Notes: generated from the sequence alone by a model not told the origin. A stretch of 64,000 nt of DNA from Maledivibacter sp. (GCA_025210375.1 JAOASB010000025.1:1-64000); one strand, 5' to 3'. Shown: positions 1 through 9,235, numbered from the stretch's first letter. Program-made: numbers and translations.

Positions 1-246
1 TGCATCTGTTTTTCTTTCAGCTCCAAATTCTTCAGCTTGCTCTACCATTCTCGCTATAAGACTTGGTCCAGTGGCTTCTCTAACTGATCCAGGATAGTTA
101 GCTACTTCATTTGTAGTCACAATCTGTCCACCTGTCTTACCTTTTTCTAAGATAAGGGTTTTCATTTTAGCACGGGCAGAATACAATCCCGCTGCAAGAC
201 CACCTGGTCCACATCCAATTATTATAATGTCATACAGATTTTCCAT
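1..246 (-). CDS. Thioredoxin-reductase-like FAD protein, N-terminal part (cut by window edge)
   Basis: The first 82 codons of a flavoprotein read leftward from ATG at 246 and run off the window. The start shows an FAD-binding Rossmann motif (IIIIGCGPGGLAAGLYSARA) and then the GGQIVTTNEVANYPG stretch typical of thioredoxin reductases. The family uses NADPH and FAD to reduce thioredoxin or a thioredoxin-like protein in the cytoplasm. The start is set by a strong AAAGGAGG site just upstream. The CXXC redox motif would lie beyond the window, so a TrxB-like homologue lacking it cannot be excluded. Confidence 0.85.
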   Translation of the reverse strand, partial: MENLYDIIIIGCGPGGLAAGLYSARAKMKTLILEKGKTGGQIVTTNEVANYPGSVREATGPSLIARMVEQAEEFGAERKTDA

Positions 247-347
247 AAAGATTCCTCCTTTTTGCTTCATAATAAAAAATCGTTTGCCTGCATATTTTTA
301 AAAAAATATTATAGACTAATTTAAATAGGTTTTATCAATTCGGAATT

Positions 348-377
348 ATTATATCACATTTTCGATTAATTTGTAAA
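348..377 (-). promoter_or_regulatory. Probable sigma-A promoter of the thioredoxin-reductase-like gene
   Basis: Read on the minus strand there is TTTACA at 372-377, an 18-bp spacer and TATAAT at 348-353, about 100 bp upstream of the ATG at 246. The rest of the 308-bp gap between this gene and the divergent TetR gene is A+T rich. I see a TATAAT at 499-504 that may serve the TetR gene, but no clear operator palindrome. Confidence 0.5.
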
Positions 378-554
378 TTTGTTTATTATATAATCGTGAT
401 TATTTTTAGGAAAACCTTATTTTCCCTATTATATTTTATATTGTAGCGTTAATTATTTAATTATTCAATAACATACTACAATTTAAGCTTTAATATGCTA
501 TAATAGTTAAGGACTTTATATAACTAGAACTTATAGCAATAGATGGTGATAGAA

Positions 555-1214
555 ATGAGAAAGAAAAAGAAAAAGATACAAAAAAGACGAATGATGGGAT
601 ATTTTATCGATGCCGCAAATCAAATCATTGAAAATGAAGGCATAGAGTCAGTAACCATTCGGAAGGTAGCTGATATTGCTGGTTATAACAGTGCTACACT
701 TTACAATTATTTTAATGATCTCAATCATTTACTTTTTTTTGCTTCTATGAAATACCTAAAGGATTATGCATTTAGTTTACCTGATTATATAAAAAATTCT
801 AAAGATGATTTAGAGAAGTTCTTAAATATTTGGAAATGTTTTTGTTATCATTCATTTAAGAAACCTAAGATTTATCATATTATCTTTTTTGAAAAATATA
901 GTGATTCCATTAGTGATGTAATTAAGGAATACTATTCAATTTTCCCCGAAGAATTAGGAGACCAGTCAATGGAGACCCTCCCGATGCTTATGGAAAAGAA
1001 TATTTATGCTAGAGATATGGCTGTTCTTAGATCATGTGTTAATGCAGGATTTGTTAAAGAGGAACATTTAGAACAAATAAATGAAATGATACTTTTAATC
1101 TACGAAGGTATGCTTTTAAGGATATTAAATAATCAAGTTAACTATACTACAGATGAAGCAGTTGATAAAACAGTTAAATATATGAAACAAACCCTATGTG
1201 CCTTTAGAAATTAG
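555..1214 (+). CDS. TetR/AcrR-family transcriptional regulator
   Basis: This is a repressor-type DNA-binding protein of about 219 residues. The N-terminus is very basic (RKKKKKIQKRR) and is followed by a TetR helix-turn-helix over roughly residues 15-60: IIENEGIESVTIRKVADIAG, then YNSATLYNYFNDLNHLL. The rest is an all-helical ligand and dimerisation domain with no recognisable ligand signature. ATG at 555 is preferred because GGTGAT lies just before it; ATG at 543 is in frame but has no ribosome site. It is transcribed away from the thioredoxin-reductase-like gene, so it may control itself or that neighbour; this is inference from position. Confidence 0.85.
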   Translation: MRKKKKKIQKRRMMGYFIDAANQIIENEGIESVTIRKVADIAGYNSATLYNYFNDLNHLLFFASMKYLKDYAFSLPDYIKNSKDDLEKFLNIWKCFCYHSFKKPKIYHIIFFEKYSDSISDVIKEYYSIFPEELGDQSMETLPMLMEKNIYARDMAVLRSCVNAGFVKEEHLEQINEMILLIYEGMLLRILNNQVNYTTDEAVDKTVKYMKQTLCAFRN

Positions 1215-1398
1215 TAATGTATTTATATATTACTAATTTTCTAATTTTAATTTTAAAAATTTGAAAATAATGGCTTTTATTTCTTAAAATTATTTGTGAA
1301 TATTTTAACTCGAGCTTGATATAAACTACTATAACACATATCGTATTTATATAATATATATACCCATATCTGATTTTCATAAAATAAAATATAAAAAA

Positions 1399-1426
1399 AA
1401 CAACAGATAAATCTGTTGTTTTTTTA
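1399..1426 (-). terminator. Rho-independent terminator after asnA
   Basis: The perfect stem AACAACAGAT/ATCTGTTGTT lies at 1399-1420 with T tracts on both sides. On the minus strand it directly follows the asnA stop codon. It may also stop leftover transcription from the TetR gene. Confidence 0.8.
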
Positions 1427-2446
1427 TAATAACATTATGTTCTCTTTTTCACATTCCTTAATCATTTCTTCAGGCCAAATTGCTGCTTGAACTTCTCCTA
1501 TATGGGCTTTTTGAAGGAAATACATACACATTCTTGATTGTCCTATTCCTCCTCCAATAGTATATGGAAGCTTTCCTTCCAATAGATCTTTATGGTATGG
1601 AAGCTCTTTACGTTCCTCACAACCAGCCAATTCCAGCTGTCTTTCCAACGCCTCTTCATCAACCCTAATACCCATAGAAGATACTTCGAAAGCCATTTCT
1701 AAAACTGGATACCAGAAAAGTATATCTCCATTTAAAGTCCAATCATCATAATCTGGAGCCCTACCATCATGCTTTATACCTGATTCAAGCTCTCCACCTA
1801 TGTGCATAACAAATACGGCACCCTTTTCTTTGGCTATTGCATCCTCCCTCTGTTTAGGAGTAAGTTGAGGATACTTGTCTTCAAGCTCCTGGGATGTTAT
1901 GAAGAATATATCATCGGGTAGCTGTTTTTCAAGGGTTGGATAAAGGCTACATATTTCTTCTTCAGTTGACTTAAAAACACTATATATCTTTAATACTGTA
2001 TCCCTTAAAGTTTCTTCCGTTCTGTCTTCCTTTGATATAATTTTTTCCCAGTCCCATTGATCAACATATATAGAGTGCAGGTTATCCAGCTCCTCGTCCC
2101 TTCTTATGGCATCCATATCGGTGTACAATCCCTTACCCATATCAAATCCATATTTATCCAATGCCATACGCTTCCATTTAGCCAGTGAATGTACCACCTG
2201 AACTTCCCTTCCGCCAATTCCTAACACATCAAAGGCAACGGGTCTTTCTACACCATTTAAATCATCGTTTAGTCCCGTTTCTGGTCTAACAAAAAGTGGT
2301 GCCGATACCCTTGTTAACTCAAGATTTTTTGCTAGTGTCCTTTGGAAATGATCCTTAATGCTTTTGATTCCAATTTCTGTATCTATTAAATTCATTTTCA
2401 ATTCATATCCTTTTGGTATAATTAACGCTTTTTCTAAAGATTTCAT
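1424..2446 (-). CDS. asnA: Aspartate-ammonia ligase (asparagine synthetase A)
   Basis: AsnA makes asparagine from aspartate, ammonia and ATP in the cytoplasm. The 340 residues match the usual length (about 330-340) and show a class II aminoacyl-tRNA-synthetase-like fold. Visible features are the start [36 protein letters not shown], the WDWEK block, and the C-terminal [14 protein letters not shown] and [11 protein letters not shown] motifs. A good AGGGAGGA site precedes ATG 2446. It has its own leader with an asparagine-specific T-box, so it should respond to uncharged tRNA-Asn and not belong to the fumarate operon upstream. No part looks truncated. Confidence 0.95.
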   Translation of the reverse strand: MKSLEKALIIPKGYELKMNLIDTEIGIKSIKDHFQRTLAKNLELTRVSAPLFVRPETGLNDDLNGVERPVAFDVLGIGGREVQVVHSLAKWKRMALDKYGFDMGKGLYTDMDAIRRDEELDNLHSIYVDQWDWEKIISKEDRTEETLRDTVLKIYSVFKSTEEEICSLYPTLEKQLPDDIFFITSQELEDKYPQLTPKQREDAIAKEKGAVFVMHIGGELESGIKHDGRAPDYDDWTLNGDILFWYPVLEMAFEVSSMGIRVDEEALERQLELAGCEERKELPYHKDLLEGKLPYTIGGGIGQSRMCMYFLQKAHIGEVQAAIWPEEMIKECEKENIMLL

Positions 2447-2553
2447 AATAAAAGTCCTCCCTGATTTCTATTTTCTATTTATATTTTCTTAATAACGAAA
2501 TTATTTTTCAATTTGAATACTAATTCCCGGTTATTAGCATTCAATGGGGCATA

Positions 2554-2840
2554 TAAAAAAGCCCTTCATCCCTATACAAGGGACGAAAGGCTTGCTTCCG
2601 CGGTACCACCCAAATTAGCTAATTATCGCTCACTTTACAAGTACAGACTAGACATGATGCTACTACTCGATACTGTCCAATTGATAACGGTTAGGTGCCG
2701 TCTAAATCTACTCACCAATGGGGCTTTCGGTTAGAAACTCAGAGATGTTCTTCAATACAGACTTTGTGTTGGACTCCCACCATAACCAACTCGCTAAAAC
2801 GCTACCTTGTATCTACTCTTCTCTTCATGGTTTTTGGTTT
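2554..2840 (-). promoter_or_regulatory. T-box riboswitch leader of asnA, Asn (AAC) specifier
   Basis: The leader reads on the minus strand. Stem I starts near 2821 (AAGAGTAGATAC), and its distal loop contains AGCGAGTTGGTTATGGTGGGA. The specifier region is GAAGAACATCTC, with AAC (Asn) at 2747-2749. The T-box consensus GGGTGGTACCGCGG is at 2598-2611. An intrinsic terminator follows, with AAGCC...GGGCTT arms around 2559-2592 and a T run at 2554-2560. The specifier matches the downstream gene: uncharged tRNA-Asn should stabilise the antiterminator and allow asnA expression. Confidence 0.95.
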
Positions 2841-2942
2841 GTTAACTTGTTGTAATAAATTATAAGACATCTATAAAATGTTGTCAAGTATTTTTTTATA
2901 TTTATTTATGTATATGCATGGATATTTGGTCATTCAAAAAAG

Positions 2943-4121
2943 TTACTTCTTTCTTGCAATGCCTGTTTCTATAGCCGCTTTTTTTACAGCTTCGGCTACA
3001 TTTTCTGCTATCCTCATATCAAATGCCTTAGGTAAGATATTGTCTACATCCAATTCGTCTTCAGATATGGTGTTAGCCACAGCATGGGCCGCAGCTATCT
3101 TCATCTCTTCATTTATATCCGATGCTCTTACATCTAATGCGCCTCTAAAAATTCCAGGAAAAGCTAAAACATTATTTACTTGATTTGGAAAATCAGATCT
3201 TCCTGTTCCCATTATAAATACTCCACCTTTTTTTGCCTCATCGGGCATTATTTCTGGGACGGGATTAGCCATAGCGAAAACTATGGATTTGTCTGCCATT
3301 GTTGATATCATTTCTTTTGTCACAATATTAGGTGCTGATACTCCTATAAATACGTCCTTACCCTTTAATACTTCTTCTAGTGTTCCAGTTTCATTGTTTT
3401 TATTTGTTATTTTAATCATTTCTGCTTGTGCCCAATTGATGTCTTCTGACCCTTTATGTAGGGCCCCTTTTATTCCACATAGGACTATATTTTTAGCACC
3501 TAGCTTTAAAAGTAATTTCGATATGGCTATACCGGCAGACCCAGGGCCATTAACAACAACTTCAATATCTTCCATTTTTTTATCTGCTAACTTCAATGCG
3601 TTAATAAGTCCTGCCGCAACTACAATGGCTGTACCATGTTGATCATCATGGAATACTGGTATATCTAAGGTCTCCTTTAGTCTTGACTCGATTTCAAAGC
3701 ATCTTGGTGCCGCTATATCTTCTAGGTTGATTCCTCCAAATACGGGTTCCAACAGCTTAACGGTTCTAACTATCTCATCAACATCCTTAGTGTCTAAGCA
3801 TATGGGAAATGCATCTACATTTGCGAAGCTTTTAAAAAGCACTGCCTTTCCCTCCATTACTGGAATAGATGCAGATGCCCCTATATCTCCTAATCCCAGT
3901 ACAGCCGTTCCATCACTTACTACTGCTACCAGATTTCCCTTAGATGTATAATCATAAACCGCTTCTTTGTTTTTATCTATTTCTCTACAGGGCTGAGCTA
4001 CCCCGGGAGTATAGGCTGTGGATAGGTCATCCTTATTTTCAACCTTGACTTTACTTACAACTGATATTTTCCCCATATTTTCTTTATGTAATTTTAGTGC
4101 CATTTCATTGTAATTTACCAT
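2943..4121 (-). CDS. NAD(P)-dependent malic enzyme
   Basis: This enzyme oxidatively decarboxylates malate to pyruvate and CO2. The protein is about 392 residues, the length of short bacterial malic enzymes. It carries YTPGVAQPCREI with the catalytic Tyr, the GDGTAVLGLGDIG-like region (here SDGTAVLGLGDIGASA), FHDDQHGTAIVVAAGL for metal binding, the dinucleotide site GPGSAGIAI, and ANPVPEI near the C-terminus. ATG 4121 is chosen over the in-frame GTG at 4127 because AGGAGG is 8 bases upstream of it. It lies 12 bp behind the fumarase beta gene, so fumarate made upstream can go to malate and then pyruvate. Cofactor preference (NAD or NADP) cannot be read safely. Confidence 0.93.
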   Translation of the reverse strand: MVNYNEMALKLHKENMGKISVVSKVKVENKDDLSTAYTPGVAQPCREIDKNKEAVYDYTSKGNLVAVVSDGTAVLGLGDIGASASIPVMEGKAVLFKSFANVDAFPICLDTKDVDEIVRTVKLLEPVFGGINLEDIAAPRCFEIESRLKETLDIPVFHDDQHGTAIVVAAGLINALKLADKKMEDIEVVVNGPGSAGIAISKLLLKLGAKNIVLCGIKGALHKGSEDINWAQAEMIKITNKNNETGTLEEVLKGKDVFIGVSAPNIVTKEMISTMADKSIVFAMANPVPEIMPDEAKKGGVFIMGTGRSDFPNQVNNVLAFPGIFRGALDVRASDINEEMKIAAAHAVANTISEDELDVDNILPKAFDMRIAENVAEAVKKAAIETGIARKK

Positions 4122-4133
4122 GATCACAGCCTC

Positions 4134-4691
4134 CTATTTTTTATACTTTTCTCTTTCTGTTTCATATAAATTATTACCTTCACTATCTATAACTACTATC
4201 ACAGGGAAATCCTCTACTTCTAATTTCCTTATGGCTTCGGGGCCTAAATCATCATAGGCAATAATTTTTGCCCTTTTTATTGAATCTGCAATGAGAGCCC
4301 CGGCACCACCTATGGCGGCAAAATATATTGCTCCATGTTCTTTCATTCCCTCTATTACTTTTTGACTTCTACTTCCCTTCCCAATCATTCCATTCAATCC
4401 AAGCTTAAGCAGTGGAACTGTCAAGTCATCCATTCTATAGCTAGTGGTAGGTCCAGCAGAGCCTATGGCTTGTCCCGGCTTTGCTGGAGCTGGCCCCACA
4501 TAATATATGATTTGATCTTCAATATCAAAGGGGAGTTCTTCTCCTTTTTTAATTGAATCCATTAATCTTTGATGGGCTGCATCTCTACCTGTAAATATGG
4601 TTCCACTTATATACACTGTGTCCCCTGCCCTTAAAGCTTTGACTTTTTCTTCGGTCAAAGGTGTTGTTATTTTTTTTATATTCTCAGACAT
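4134..4691 (-). CDS. fumB: Class I fumarate hydratase, beta subunit
   Basis: This is the C-terminal-type subunit of the oxygen-sensitive iron-sulfur fumarase, which interconverts fumarate and malate. The 185-residue protein has the expected motifs: GDTVYISGTIFTGRDAAHQRL near the N-terminus, YYVGPAP, GPTTSYRMD, GMIGKGSRS and YFAAIGGAGAL. Length and motifs fit the separate beta subunit found in clostridia and archaea, in contrast to the single-chain FumA of enterics. It sits 89 bp after the alpha gene and 12 bp before malic enzyme on the same strand. A related two-subunit L(+)-tartrate dehydratase is possible, but the malic enzyme neighbour favours fumarase. Confidence 0.9.
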   Translation of the reverse strand: MSENIKKITTPLTEEKVKALRAGDTVYISGTIFTGRDAAHQRLMDSIKKGEELPFDIEDQIIYYVGPAPAKPGQAIGSAGPTTSYRMDDLTVPLLKLGLNGMIGKGSRSQKVIEGMKEHGAIYFAAIGGAGALIADSIKRAKIIAYDDLGPEAIRKLEVEDFPVIVVIDSEGNNLYETEREKYKK

Positions 4692-4780
4692 ATCCTGTCT
4701 CTCCTTATTTTATCCCATATTGTTCATAAAAGTTTTAGAAATATACAAGGGATCTCAAATTTCCCATGGACTATATGGGT

Positions 4781-5623
4781 TTATATAATCCTTTCTTCAT
4801 GTCTAGAAGCATGGCAATTTATATTTACCGCTACAGGCAATCCTGCTATATGGGTTGCAAAAACTTCAATATTAACGGCGAGGGCAGTAGTGCTTCCCCC
4901 TAGCCCCTGTGGCCCTATACCGAGATTATTAATTTTTTCTAAGAGTCTTTTTTCCATTTCTTTTATATACTGGATCTCATTATGTTCACCAACAGCTCTT
5001 GTTAAAGATTTTTTAGCCATATAGGTTGCTTTATCCAAGGTTCCTCCAATTCCTACTCCTACAACTATAGGAGGACATGGATTAGGTCCCGCCTGGGATA
5101 CTGTTTCAACCACAAAATCCTCTACACCCTTTATTCCATCAGAGGGCTTTAACATTTTGGTTTTACTCATATTTTCACTACCAAAACCCTTAGGTGCTAT
5201 TGTTATTTTCACCCTATCTCCTGGAACTATATCATAATATATTATTGCAGGTGTATTATCCCCTGTATTTTTTCTTAGCAAGGGGTCTCCTACAACAGAT
5301 TTTCTAAGATATCCTTCGCTATACCCTTGTCTAACTCCTTCATTTATTGCATCAGTAATATTTCCACCTATAAGCTGAACTTCTTGTCCTAGCTGAACAA
5401 ATATCACGGCCATACCAGTATCCTGACACATGGGCATTTGGCTTTCCTTAGCTATTTTAGCATTCTTAATCAAGTTCTCAATTATCCCCTTACCTACTGG
5501 AGACGCTTCTTCTGCTTTAGATTTTTCAAATGCACTCAAAACATCTTTTCCTAGATTATAATTTGCACTGATACACATTTCCTTCACAGCTTCAACAATT
5601 TCTTTTACATTTAATTTCCGCAT
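4781..5623 (-). CDS. fumA: Class I fumarate hydratase, alpha subunit
   Basis: This is the iron-sulfur catalytic subunit, 280 residues, partner of the beta subunit downstream. The three cluster cysteines are visible in SQMPMCQDTGMAVIF, AGPNPCPPIVVGVGIGG and VNINCHASRHEERI, as expected for a [4Fe-4S] hydro-lyase. The GPQGLGGSTTALAV stretch is also typical. An AGGAGG lies 13 bases upstream of the ATG and an AAAGG directly abuts it. A sigma-A-like promoter is present at 5661-5690, so this and the next two genes may form their own transcript or be read through from argH. Confidence 0.92.
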   Translation of the reverse strand: MRKLNVKEIVEAVKEMCISANYNLGKDVLSAFEKSKAEEASPVGKGIIENLIKNAKIAKESQMPMCQDTGMAVIFVQLGQEVQLIGGNITDAINEGVRQGYSEGYLRKSVVGDPLLRKNTGDNTPAIIYYDIVPGDRVKITIAPKGFGSENMSKTKMLKPSDGIKGVEDFVVETVSQAGPNPCPPIVVGVGIGGTLDKATYMAKKSLTRAVGEHNEIQYIKEMEKRLLEKINNLGIGPQGLGGSTTALAVNIEVFATHIAGLPVAVNINCHASRHEERII

Positions 5624-5660
5624 CCTTTAAATTTTACCTCCTAATTAAGTAATTATCATT

Positions 5661-5690
5661 ATTATAGTATATATCCCTTCATTTTCACAA
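5661..5690 (-). promoter_or_regulatory. Probable sigma-A promoter of the fumarase-malic enzyme genes
   Basis: On the minus strand TTGTGA (5685-5690), an 18-bp spacer and TATAAT (5661-5666) lie about 40 bp before the alpha subunit start. An overlapping TATACT gives a shorter spacing. The -35 box directly abuts the end of a decayed repeat copy at 5691. Confidence 0.5.
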
Positions 5691-5826
5691 TAGGGGAAAT
5701 TACATAACTCTGACTTGGCTAAGCCTAATATGGGAATATCATCCTTAATTTAATTACTTAAGATATAAGCATATTTGATGGTATAGCTTTGGAGATTTTA
5801 AAATTATATATAGTATATTTTCAAAT
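5691..5826. repeat. Decayed copy of the TGAG-AAATTGCATAA mobile repeat
   Basis: This stretch aligns with the reverse complement of the intact copy at 15087-15247, sharing for example TTGATGGTATAG and AGATATAAGCATATTTGATG. It has many substitutions and lacks the far terminal repeat. It is the oldest-looking copy in the window and marks the lower end of a gene remnant. Confidence 0.75.
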
Positions 5827-6032
5827 AAAAACCCCATAAGCTTTCCTTTATAGCCTCATCCATGGGTGGGCCTAAATCGTTTATATAAATCCCAAAATTA
5901 CTATCATATCTTGAAATTTCCTATAAATGATCTAGGCTTAGTTTTCCCCAGCCATGAAAAAATAAGCTAGGTTTTTCAAATGGGCGAAAAGGATTGTCAT
6001 AGGGTTCTATGGATATGCTATAAAGATTTGTT
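5804..6032 (-). pseudogene. Unrecognised gene remnant between argH and the fumarase genes
   Basis: Right after the argH stop, one minus-strand frame translates into protein-like sequence: LYSISIEPYDNPFRPFEKPS, then LFFHGWGKLSLDHL, an in-frame TAG at 5921-5923, then EISRYDSNFGIYINDLGPP and MDEAIKESLWGFYLK. The frame then closes in the decayed repeat. It has no start codon and is broken at both ends, so it looks like the middle of a deleted gene. I do not recognise the family. Because it lay inside the argH-fumarase cluster, the lost protein may have belonged to the same pathway. Confidence 0.5.
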
Positions 6033-7430
6033 TTATAGCGTATTCATGTTTTTTATATTTTGTAAAAATCTTTTCCCTTCATTAATCTGTCTTTCTACTT
6101 CTTTCGGAGCTGTTCCTCCAAAAGAATTTCTATTTTTTACACTGTCTAAATATCTGAGACTGCCAAAGGAATCCCTTGATAATGGGCAATCTATTTTAAT
6201 CAAATCTTCATCCGTTAATTCATCAATCTCAATATGTTGTTCTTCACAGTATTTTACCATCTTACCAACAATCTCATGGGCCTTTCTAAAGGGTATACCA
6301 TTCTTCACAAAAGTTTCCGCAACATCGGTGGCGTTTAGAAAGCCCTTTATCATATGTTTTTCTATATTTTCATAGTTAAAGGATGTCTTTTCAAGCATTT
6401 TTGTAAATATTAGTATACAATTCTTAATCGTCTTAACCGTATCAAACATAGCTTCCTTATCCTCTTGAAAATCCTTATTAAAAGCTAATGGTAATCCCTT
6501 AACCACAGTAAGTAGGTTCATTAAGCTTCCATAAACTCTACCTGTTTTCCCCCTAATTAATTCTGGTATATCCGGGTTTTTCTTTTGAGGCATAATACTA
6601 CTACCTGTACAAAAGCTATCATCGATATTGATGAAACCAAATTCCTGTGAGTTCCAAAGTATAAATTCCTCAGAAAATCTACTTAAATGCATCATACACA
6701 TAGAAGCAAAACATAAAAATTCTATTATAAAATCTCTGTCACTAACTGTATCCATTGCATTTTCGCTTACATGTTTGAAGTTTAATAACTGGGCTGTTCT
6801 TTGCCTATTGATTGGCAAGGTCGTTCCTGCCAATGCACAAGCTCCCAAGGGACAATAATCCACTCTATCATAACATTCTATCAACCTATCTATATCCCGT
6901 CTAAACTTTTGAAAGTATGCCATCAAATGAAATCCTATGGTAACGGGCTGAGCATGCTGTAAATGAGTAAAACCAGGTATAATCCATTCTTTATTTTCAT
7001 CTGATTTTTGAAGAATTGTTTCCTCTAGATCAATTAAAAGCTGTAATATGATTTTAATTTGCTCTCTTAAATACATTCTAGTATCTAAATTGGCTTGATC
7101 ATTCCTACTTCTAGCGGTATGCAGTTTCCTCCCAACATCCCCTAGCTCTTTAATCAAGACAGATTCCACAGCCATATGTATATCTTCCTGGGCCGTTGTA
7201 AATTTTATATCGCCCTTGCTAATACCTTCTTTAATTTTTCTTAAAGCAACAATAATCTGTTTGCTTTCATTCTCTGTCACTATCCCCTGCTCTGCAAGCA
7301 TTGTGACATGGGCAATGCTTCCATCAATATCATATTCATAAAGATTGATATCAAAGGTAATAGAAGCATTAAATTCCTCAACTAGTTTATCCATGTCCTT
7401 GGAAAAACGGCCTCCCCATAGATTAGCCAT
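6033..7430 (-). CDS. argH: Argininosuccinate-lyase-family protein (fumarate-releasing lyase)
   Basis: The 465-residue protein belongs to the fumarase/aspartase superfamily. It starts MANLWGGRFSKDMDKLVEEF, has HTARSRNDQ, the TGFTHLQHAQP-like block (here PGFTHLQHAQPVTIG) and the signature GSSIMPQKKNPD, all as in true ArgH. ArgH splits argininosuccinate into arginine and fumarate. ATG 7430 is chosen because AGAGGAG lies just upstream; the in-frame ATG at 7448 has no site. No argG or other arginine gene is near. It follows an antiporter gene with a sigma-54 promoter and is followed by fumarase and malic enzyme, so a catabolic role, possibly on another N-succinyl amino acid as in EDDS lyase, is an open inference. 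Confidence 0.85.
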   Translation of the reverse strand: MANLWGGRFSKDMDKLVEEFNASITFDINLYEYDIDGSIAHVTMLAEQGIVTENESKQIIVALRKIKEGISKGDIKFTTAQEDIHMAVESVLIKELGDVGRKLHTARSRNDQANLDTRMYLREQIKIILQLLIDLEETILQKSDENKEWIIPGFTHLQHAQPVTIGFHLMAYFQKFRRDIDRLIECYDRVDYCPLGACALAGTTLPINRQRTAQLLNFKHVSENAMDTVSDRDFIIEFLCFASMCMMHLSRFSEEFILWNSQEFGFINIDDSFCTGSSIMPQKKNPDIPELIRGKTGRVYGSLMNLLTVVKGLPLAFNKDFQEDKEAMFDTVKTIKNCILIFTKMLEKTSFNYENIEKHMIKGFLNATDVAETFVKNGIPFRKAHEIVGKMVKYCEEQHIEIDELTDEDLIKIDCPLSRDSFGSLRYLDSVKNRNSFGGTAPKEVERQINEGKRFLQNIKNMNTL

Positions 7431-7488
7431 AATATCCTCTCCTCTCAATAGTCAAATTATTAAAAAACACAATTTATATAAATAAATT

Positions 7489-9036
7489 TTATAGTTTTTC
7501 TCCTTTAAGGGCTTCTATTTCATCTATAGTCAGATTCTTTATTCTTGTCCCTTTAGTCTTAGATAATATAATTATTGAAATAACTAATAATACTATGGAA
7601 ATAAATAATACAATTACGCTTCCAGTTATTCCTGCAATAATATATCCAATAAAACTTACGGTTCCATTTATCAAAGCATAGGGCAGCTGTGTCTTTACGT
7701 GGTCAATATGGTCACATCCTGCACCGGTTGAAGATAATATGGTGGTGTCTGATATAGGAGAACAATGATCTCCAAACAATCCACCGGAAAGAACCGCCCC
7801 AATACATACATACATTGGTGAACCCAAGCTAAATGCCATTGGAATAACTAAAGGCATCATTATGGCAAAGGTACCCCAGGATGAACCCGTTGCAAAGGAC
7901 ATAATCCCACCAATAATAAATACGAGGGCAGGAACAGCCCATGCCGGTAAACTACCTTGAGTAATATCAATAATATAGTTTGCAGTTCCTAGACCCTTCC
8001 CAACTGTACCCAAGGCCCAAGCCAATACTAGTATTACTGAGACATTCATCATTTTACTCATCCCATAATAATATATCTCTAGACTCTCACTCCAGTTTTT
8101 AACCCCATAATACACCATCAAGATCATAAGTATAATTGCTGCAAATAAATACCCTGTACTTAGTGCTGTTCTAAATGCACTTCCTGGTACTTTTTGAAAT
8201 GGGAAGCCTAGGGGAGCCAATATCCCTACCAATGTTAGGAAAAGTACAATCAATGGCAGCCAAATCAATATGGCTTCACTACTGTTTTCCATAGTATCTG
8301 TTGATTTTCTAATTGGATTTGAATGGGGCCAATATATCTCGCCGGTTTCTTGTACCCTCTTTTCGGCCTTTGCCATTGCACTAAATTCAAAACCCGTATA
8401 TGCCACTATAGGCACCATTAACACTGCCATAATTGGATAAAATTGAAATGGTATTGCTCTAATAAATGCAGTCCAATCGGATTCGGCAATGCTTAATACC
8501 TCAAACTCTTTTTGTATTAATCCCATCACATATACTCCCCAACCTATGAAGGGAACTAACACTGCTACCGGTGATGCGGTTGAATCTAAAATCCACGCAA
8601 GCTTCTCTCTAGAGACCCTCAGTTTATCCGCTAGGGGTTCAAAGATAGGCCCTACAATAAGGGGTGTTCCCAAATCCGAGAAAAATACGATAATACCTCC
8701 GAGCCATGCCGAAAGCTGCACCTTAAATCTGTTATTAATCACACCTGCCACTTTCAGTGCAAAGGCGGCGGCTCCTCCAGATTTCTCCATTAGTCCCACA
8801 AATCCTCCGATAAATACTAATAGCACTAGAACCCCTGCATTGTAGCTGTCGGTTAATTGTGTAAATAGATATTCTTTAATCATGGTCGTTATGCCTGTAA
8901 TAGGATTTCCCCCCACAAGAATTAATACTCCTGTAAATACACCTATAAACAAAGCTGGCACTACATTTTTAGTCTTGATTGCAATAATAATAGCCAATAT
9001 AACTGGTAAAATAGATAAAATTCCCATATGTTCCAT
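7489..9036 (-). CDS. NhaC-family Na+/H+ antiporter-type transporter
   Basis: The integral membrane protein has 515 residues and about 12-13 hydrophobic segments. It fits the Na+/H+ antiporter NhaC family, with IVFFSDLGTPLIVGPIFEPL, LAWILDSTASPVAVLVPF and the C-terminal half motif ATGSSWGTFAIMMPL followed by GGLFGDHCSPISDTTILSS. Members exchange Na+ or H+, and several carry organic or amino acids, for example malate-lactate exchange. A GGGGGCG site precedes ATG 9036. It is the first gene after the sigma-54 promoter at 9164-9178 and precedes argH by 58 bp, so it probably imports the substrate of that lyase or exports a product. The substrate cannot be read from sequence. Confidence 0.85.
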   Translation of the reverse strand: MEHMGILSILPVILAIIIAIKTKNVVPALFIGVFTGVLILVGGNPITGITTMIKEYLFTQLTDSYNAGVLVLLVFIGGFVGLMEKSGGAAAFALKVAGVINNRFKVQLSAWLGGIIVFFSDLGTPLIVGPIFEPLADKLRVSREKLAWILDSTASPVAVLVPFIGWGVYVMGLIQKEFEVLSIAESDWTAFIRAIPFQFYPIMAVLMVPIVAYTGFEFSAMAKAEKRVQETGEIYWPHSNPIRKSTDTMENSSEAILIWLPLIVLFLTLVGILAPLGFPFQKVPGSAFRTALSTGYLFAAIILMILMVYYGVKNWSESLEIYYYGMSKMMNVSVILVLAWALGTVGKGLGTANYIIDITQGSLPAWAVPALVFIIGGIMSFATGSSWGTFAIMMPLVIPMAFSLGSPMYVCIGAVLSGGLFGDHCSPISDTTILSSTGAGCDHIDHVKTQLPYALINGTVSFIGYIIAGITGSVIVLFISIVLLVISIIILSKTKGTRIKNLTIDEIEALKGEKL

Positions 9037-9163
9037 AGATACGCCCCCTTGTCTATTTTTATAATTATCAAAATTACTTAATAAATCCTTTCTACATTTC
9101 CACCTCCTTCATCCTACTTTTTATCGAATGGGTAAATTATATATCCTCTATCCTAATAAACAA

Positions 9164-9178
9164 GCAAATAATATGCCA
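9164..9178 (-). promoter_or_regulatory. Sigma-54 (-24/-12) promoter of the NhaC-argH operon
   Basis: The minus strand reads TGGCATATTATTTGC, a GG-N10-GC core that fits the consensus TGGCAC-N5-TTGC. It lies 128 bp upstream of the antiporter start, and the next gene upstream is a sigma-54 enhancer-binding protein. No obvious tandem operator palindrome was seen in the short gap to 9268. Confidence 0.85.
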
Positions 9179-9235
9179 AACTTTAAATAGCTAAATTCCC
9201 TTATTCCTATTAAATAATATATATAAAACATTATA

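Noticed and set aside
2513..2734. Plus-strand frame over the asnA leader
   Set aside because: It lies on the opposite strand of the T-box and has no coding character.
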